DNA from: Paenibacillus aceris | GTDB lineage: Bacteria; Bacillota; Bacilli; Paenibacillales; NBRC-103111 | DNA length: 64,000 bases | Direction: 5' to 3' | Assembly (NCBI RefSeq): GCF_017874035.1 | Contig: NZ_JAGGKV010000005.1 | Location: 62,001-126,000, forward strand | In this document: positions 59,651 through 64,000 of the stretch, one piece after another | Position numbering within the stretch: position 1 is the stretch's first letter | Layout of the letters: every line of letters starts with the position of its first letter | Translations under genes and position numbers: made by a program | Notes under the pieces: generated by a model | What the model saw: the letters and a program-made list of their open reading frames with translations, nothing else | Told to the model about the DNA's origin: nothing | Databases searched by the model: none

Positions 59651-62600
59651 ATGAGGTTACGTTGGAATCTGTCATTTTTGCTGCTATGTTGCATCCTTTT
59701 TGGAGCTTTTGCAACCTTTATGATCCCCAAGCAGGCAATTGCCGTCTCTGCTTGTACAGGCCCAGTTCCGGTGCCGGATTTAGTAGATTTTGATTTTACC
59801 GAAAGCGTGATTAAAGATAAGTCGCCTCGACATGTGGACGGTACTGCATACGGCAACCCACAGCTCGTGTATGAGCCAAAGCTGCAAAAAAACGTGCTGA
59901 AACTGACTGGCGGACAGTTTGTTATGATACCGAACGCAGCGGAACTCAACAACTTCCCGAACGGCTTTACCATGTTGGTCCAATTTTCGGCGGATATCTT
60001 AAGCGGTGAACAAGGGATTTTCGAGAAAACGCAAAGTACAGGCTACGGATTAGAAGTAAATCCAAACAAGATGGAGACATGGGATTATATTGGCGGTGCA
60101 ACAAGGAAGTTGTATAGCCCTGTATTAAGTGCGAATAAGTATTACGATGCCGCAATTACCTATGACGGCGCTCGGCATGTACTTTATATGAATGGAGCTG
60201 GGCTGAATGGGATTGGACAGGTGGCTGCTTCGGAAAATCGGACTGGAGCGGTAACATCCCCTACTTCAGTCGGGCTGGCTATAGGCGGAGATCCGCAAAG
60301 TGCAACCACCGCCCAATTAACGTTCAAAGGCTCTATAGGCTACGCCAAGATGTTCAGCCGAGGTTTATCGCAATCTGAATTGGCTTGTTATTACGAAAGT
60401 ACAGGCATTCTGGCCGATCAACAGGGCCCCACATGGTCTGCCGGCAGTGAGTTAACGGGAGCACTAATAGGCTTGACAAGTTTTAACGTGAACTGGCCTG
60501 CGGCAACAGATGATAAAGCGGTAACGCAATACAGAATTTATAAGAACGATACTTTGGTGAATACGGTAAATGGCAGCACAAACAATTATTCATTTGATTT
60601 ATTGATTCCGGGAGAAACGGCTACATATAAAGTCGAAGCCGGAGATGCATTTGATAACTGGACGACGAACGGACCTTCATTAACCTATACGATGCCTGGG
60701 ACGGTTGTCGCGCCTCCGGGCATGGCGCCTGATTTGCTCCAGCTGACTTTCGAACATTCGGCGGGTGAAGACGGCAGTAAAGCACACAATAACGGCACGC
60801 CAGTAGGCAATGCGGCTGTTTATTTCAATCCTGATTTTAACAAAAACGTGCTTGCGCTAGATGGGAATTCGTCCTATGTTCGGATCCCCTCCAATCCAGG
60901 ACTCAGTCCAAGTTTTATGACAATGGCGGCGTCCTTCTCGCTGGACGATCTGTACCATACTCAAGATATTATCGGGAAAGCGCAGCATTCGGATTACGCA
61001 TTAGAATTCAATCCGATAACGCAGAAGTTGGAAGCATGGTTCTTCATTCATGATATTACAGGGAATGATTCATTCGTAATTGTTCCAAGCAGTACGAAAC
61101 TGACAACGGGTCAAATATATGATGTGGAGGCTACGTTTGACGGGCAGACAGCTAAACTTTATTTAAACGGAAACTTGGAAGCAAGTCAGTCCAAAAATGG
61201 CGTGATCGGCGGTGCCGCTAAGGTCGATCTAGCCATTGGTGCAGATGCCGAACCGACAGATGCCCAGAGTTATTTTCAAGGCAAAATCGGATTCGTGGAA
61301 TTATACAGTAAAGTGCTTGATGCAAGTGCCGTGCAGCAACTTCATGCCAAGTACGCACCTGCGGTTACACTGCCAGTTTCTTCGATCGGCTGGGATATTC
61401 CTGCAGATTGGTGGGTAGGTCAAAGTGCACCTGCTGTGGTGAAAAAGAGGGATACCAACTCGGTGGAAACCGTTATTGACAGCGGACTTGTGTTTCAAAG
61501 CTTGAATCCGAATGTTGCAGTGATTTCAGGAACAGGGACGATTACACCGCTTCGTGCGGGAACAGCGACGTTAACTGCCAACTACGGTTCATTTAGCTCC
61601 AGCGTTATCATAACCGTGCATGAAAGAGAGCTGCCTGAACCGCAATTTCTTTTATTAAATGGAACGTCCGTCATGGCTGCCGGAGAAACGGCCAATGTAG
61701 TTACGACGATCGTCTATGAGGATGGAAGCACGCGTCTACTGACAACAGGTGTGACTTATAGCTCGGATCATCCTGATATTGCCTTCATCGACAATAACGG
61801 GATCGTCCACGCAATTGCACCGGGAACTGCCGTGCTTAGTGCTGTTGCTGATGGATTAAGAGGCGACTTTATCCTTACTGTCAGTCCATTTGGCGAGCAA
61901 AACGGAGACCCGCAGATCACGGCACTTCAATTTACCGGACCGAATTCCTTAACAGTAGGTCAATTGGAAAACACGGTACTCACGGCGGTATATTCGGACA
62001 ACTCGATCAAACGGCTAGAGTCAGGTGTCACCTATTGGAGTGAAAACCCTAATGTGGTTGTGATTGATTCCGTCTCTGGAGCCGTATATGCGGTTCAACC
62101 GGGGATCGCGCGTGTAGTCGCTCAATATCAAGGATTTAACGCAAGCTATTCGATGGCAGTTTACGCTGTAAGCGTACCAACGGATCCAACGCCTCCTGAG
62201 CAGCGTCCACAGGAGCTGCAGCTGAGCGTCCCATCAAGCTTGCACACCGGACAAAGTGCAGCAGTATCGGCTATCGCCGTATATATGAATGGAGCCTCCG
62301 AGACTTCTGTGTCGGTTACAAGCATTGCGCAGTGGCTGGTTGTGAATCCGGATATTGTCCGGGTCGACGCTCAGGGTATAGTCACCGGGCTTCGTCCTGG
62401 TACAACTGTGGTGACAGCAACTTATCAGAACCTGGTAGCACAAACGTCTATTACTGTTCTGGAACAAAGCATTGGCGGTAATGGAGGGTACGCATCTTCC
62501 GGTTCAAGCGGAACTAATTCGAACGAAGATTCAAGTATGGGACACTCTCTAAAAATTGACGATTTAAAGCAGCAATTAGCTGTGAATGGTACGTTAAAAG

Positions 62601-63616
62601 TGGACGCCATCATCAACAATTTTGTATTCCCGTCTCTTGCCGAAAGCACATCGAGCACACAGACGGTTAGCTTAGATCGAGGCGATATCAAGCTGAGTCT
62701 GCCTGGCGATTTATTCGTTGGATCTTCAGACAGGAAGCTGATTTTGGGATTGTCTGTCGGCTCCGAAACGGATCAAACGGCATGGCTAAAAACATCCGGT
62801 TCGTCATCCAACACGAAATTAAAATTTGCGTCGTCACTCTTTGAAGTAACAATCGCTTCACAGAAGGCAGACGGAGCAATAATACCAATTCCTCGATGGG
62901 CAGAGCCGATTCAAGTGGAATTTACCGCAGTTGGCGATAAACAGCTGTTAGGCGTCTACCGCATTTTTGATGATGGCAGTATGACCTATATCGGTGGGGA
63001 ACTGACAGATAAGGGCATTCGTGCGGAACTCCATGAGAACGCCAAGTATGCTGTACTAGATTACAAGAAAGCGTTTGAGGATCTGCCTGAACAGCATTGG
63101 GCAAATCGCACTGTGCAGATCATGAGCGCTAAGTATATCGTAGAAGGCGTAAGCGACGCATTCTTCCAACCCGAGAAGGCGATTACGCGGGCTGAATTTG
63201 TAGCTTTGCTGATGAAATCGATACATCTTCCGCAGCAAAAACAGAGCCGCTTCCAGGATGTTCCGGAAAGCGCCTGGTATGCGCCTTACGTTGCAGGGGC
63301 TGCAGTATCCGGCTTGGTCAGCGGCGAAGACGATACAACCTTTCGCCCTGAATCGGTTATCAGCAGAGAGGAAATGGCTGTTCTTCTCGCTAGAGTAGTT
63401 GAACAAGCGGGCGGAAAATCAGAACAAAGCGGCGTCGAATCGTTCCAAGATGCCAATCAAATGGCAGCGTGGGCTCGTCCATCCATTGCATTGACCGCAA
63501 AGCTAGGCCTTCTGCAAGGACGCGCGGATCAATGGTTTATTCCAAGCGGGAGCGTATCCCGTGCCGAAGCGGCACAAGCGTTATTTAACCTAATAAATAA
63601 AATGCCAAAAAAATAA
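59651..63616 (+). CDS. Giant secreted S-layer-anchored LamG/BIG2 protein
   Basis: About 1321 residues. A signal peptide ends near residue 32-35 (KQAIAVSA). Modules: LamG-like domain (about 45-250), a fibronectin-III-like linker (about 255-350), a second LamG-like domain (about 360-570), four BIG2 Ig-like repeats (about 575-935), an unrecognised beta-rich region (about 945-1135) and three SLH domains (about 1140-1320: HWANRTVQIMSAKYIVEG, AWYAPYVAGAAVSGLVSG, WARPSIALTAKLGLLQG) that anchor it to pyruvylated wall polymer. No catalytic domain is visible, so it is probably an adhesin or polysaccharide-binding scaffold. AGAGGAG precedes ATG 59651. Confidence 0.9.
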   Translation: MRLRWNLSFLLLCCILFGAFATFMIPKQAIAVSACTGPVPVPDLVDFDFTESVIKDKSPRHVDGTAYGNPQLVYEPKLQKNVLKLTGGQFVMIPNAAELNNFPNGFTMLVQFSADILSGEQGIFEKTQSTGYGLEVNPNKMETWDYIGGATRKLYSPVLSANKYYDAAITYDGARHVLYMNGAGLNGIGQVAASENRTGAVTSPTSVGLAIGGDPQSATTAQLTFKGSIGYAKMFSRGLSQSELACYYESTGILADQQGPTWSAGSELTGALIGLTSFNVNWPAATDDKAVTQYRIYKNDTLVNTVNGSTNNYSFDLLIPGETATYKVEAGDAFDNWTTNGPSLTYTMPGTVVAPPGMAPDLLQLTFEHSAGEDGSKAHNNGTPVGNAAVYFNPDFNKNVLALDGNSSYVRIPSNPGLSPSFMTMAASFSLDDLYHTQDIIGKAQHSDYALEFNPITQKLEAWFFIHDITGNDSFVIVPSSTKLTTGQIYDVEATFDGQTAKLYLNGNLEASQSKNGVIGGAAKVDLAIGADAEPTDAQSYFQGKIGFVELYSKVLDASAVQQLHAKYAPAVTLPVSSIGWDIPADWWVGQSAPAVVKKRDTNSVETVIDSGLVFQSLNPNVAVISGTGTITPLRAGTATLTANYGSFSSSVIITVHERELPEPQFLLLNGTSVMAAGETANVVTTIVYEDGSTRLLTTGVTYSSDHPDIAFIDNNGIVHAIAPGTAVLSAVADGLRGDFILTVSPFGEQNGDPQITALQFTGPNSLTVGQLENTVLTAVYSDNSIKRLESGVTYWSENPNVVVIDSVSGAVYAVQPGIARVVAQYQGFNASYSMAVYAVSVPTDPTPPEQRPQELQLSVPSSLHTGQSAAVSAIAVYMNGASETSVSVTSIAQWLVVNPDIVRVDAQGIVTGLRPGTTVVTATYQNLVAQTSITVLEQSIGGNGGYASSGSSGTNSNEDSSMGHSLKIDDLKQQLAVNGTLKVDAIINNFVFPSLAESTSSTQTVSLDRGDIKLSLPGDLFVGSSDRKLILGLSVGSETDQTAWLKTSGSSSNTKLKFASSLFEVTIASQKADGAIIPIPRWAEPIQVEFTAVGDKQLLGVYRIFDDGSMTYIGGELTDKGIRAELHENAKYAVLDYKKAFEDLPEQHWANRTVQIMSAKYIVEGVSDAFFQPEKAITRAEFVALLMKSIHLPQQKQSRFQDVPESAWYAPYVAGAAVSGLVSGEDDTTFRPESVISREEMAVLLARVVEQAGGKSEQSGVESFQDANQMAAWARPSIALTAKLGLLQGRADQWFIPSGSVSRAEAAQALFNLINKMPKK

Positions 63617-63646
63617 AGCTCTCTGACATAGAATGGAGGATCCTCC

Positions 63647-64000
63647 TTGCTGCGAATTCAGCGTTTCAAGCAAATAATAGCACTACTAGTCGTGCTCATG
63701 TTCCTAAGCCAAATGGTGCTGCCAGCATTAAGCCTGCAAGCGAATGCAGCACCCGCTCCCTCAACATGGGCGGATGTGGACAGAAATTACCGTACTCAGC
63801 TAAGCTTTAATAATTCGGAAGGTACAGAAGATTTGCAAAATTATCCTGTATTGGTCAAACTTGATGCAAGCCAGATCGATTATTCGGTGACTGCGTCGAA
63901 CGATCTGCGATTTTACTCGGCAGATCAGTCGTCCGAGCTGCCGTACGAGGTTGAAAAGTGGGATCCTCAAGGGGAAAGCCTGATCTGGGTTAAGGTTCCC
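63647..64000 (+). CDS. Secreted DUF2341-domain protein (3' truncated by window)
   Basis: An open frame from TTG 63647 runs to the window end without a stop (118 codons). GGAGGA (63635-63640) precedes it by six bases. The first 36 residues are a signal peptide (basic start, hydrophobic core, ending LQANA); then NYRTQLSFNNSEGTEDLQNYPVLVKLDAS and FYSADQSSELPYEVEKWDP match the DUF2341 beta-sandwich seen in large surface proteins with LamG modules. 30 bases after the SLH protein stop, so the two are co-transcribed. Confidence 0.85.
   Translation, partial: MLRIQRFKQIIALLVVLMFLSQMVLPALSLQANAAPAPSTWADVDRNYRTQLSFNNSEGTEDLQNYPVLVKLDASQIDYSVTASNDLRFYSADQSSELPYEVEKWDPQGESLIWVKVP

Overview
The window looks like chromosomal DNA of a Paenibacillus-type soil Firmicute. 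The evidence is strong AGGAGG-like ribosome sites with many TTG and GTG starts, YesM/YesN-type two-component sensors, ABC sugar importers that lack a dedicated ATPase, a KinA/KinE-like orphan kinase, AraR-type operators, GbsR-controlled OpuA, and very large secreted proteins carrying LamG, NPCBM, BIG2, cohesin/dockerin and SLH modules. No rRNA, tRNA, CRISPR array, transposase or prophage was seen.

1-11.7 kb is a catabolic region for an unidentified polyol or sugar-like compound. It holds three xylose-isomerase-like TIM-barrel proteins (the first truncated by the window edge), an alpha/beta hydrolase, a phytanoyl-CoA-type dioxygenase divergent from an AraC regulator, and a tight operon of an LplABC-like importer (binding protein plus two permeases) followed by a MocD-like membrane di-iron oxygenase and a MocE-like Rieske ferredoxin. 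An SDR oxidoreductase lies downstream. 11.7-14.3 kb holds a type I methionine aminopeptidase, a small Cys-containing protein and an AT-rich pair of translationally coupled membrane proteins.

14.4-18.7 kb is an L-arabinose operon (araD, araA, then an FGGY kinase in place of araB) behind two AraR-like operators. 18.9-25.2 kb carries a PAS histidine kinase, a CBS protein, two SDRs divergent from a LysR regulator, a patch of REP-like repeats and a cluster of very small AT-rich genes including a zinc-ribbon protein and a winged-helix protein with a basic tail.

25.4-35.7 kb is the most interesting segment. A DeoR regulator, phosphonoacetaldehyde hydrolase (phnX), an iron-type alcohol dehydrogenase and a complete phosphonate importer (phnD-C-E-E) are followed, with no obvious terminator, by a 1224-residue secreted alkaline-phosphatase-superfamily enzyme with LamG, two NPCBM, cohesin and dockerin modules. 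No phnW transaminase is present. Together they suggest release of a phosphonate from a polymer, import, oxidation and C-P cleavage. 35.9-40.2 kb has a DinB protein and gbsR with opuA (glycine betaine uptake).

40.5-50.4 kb is a second sugar-uptake locus: an extra binding protein joined to a YesM/YesN pair, then a binding protein, two permeases, a TIM-barrel epimerase and an AEC transporter. 50.4-59 kb has unrelated single genes: a tiny ORF, a family 2 glycosyltransferase, a MerR-headed coiled-coil protein with a 210-bp tandem duplication, two MFS transporters, an aldo/keto reductase, a NIPSNAP protein and a HAD phosphatase. 59.3-64 kb begins a cell-surface locus: a possible 28-residue peptide, a hairpin-rich leader, a 1321-residue LamG/BIG2/SLH protein and the start of a DUF2341 secreted protein cut by the window end.
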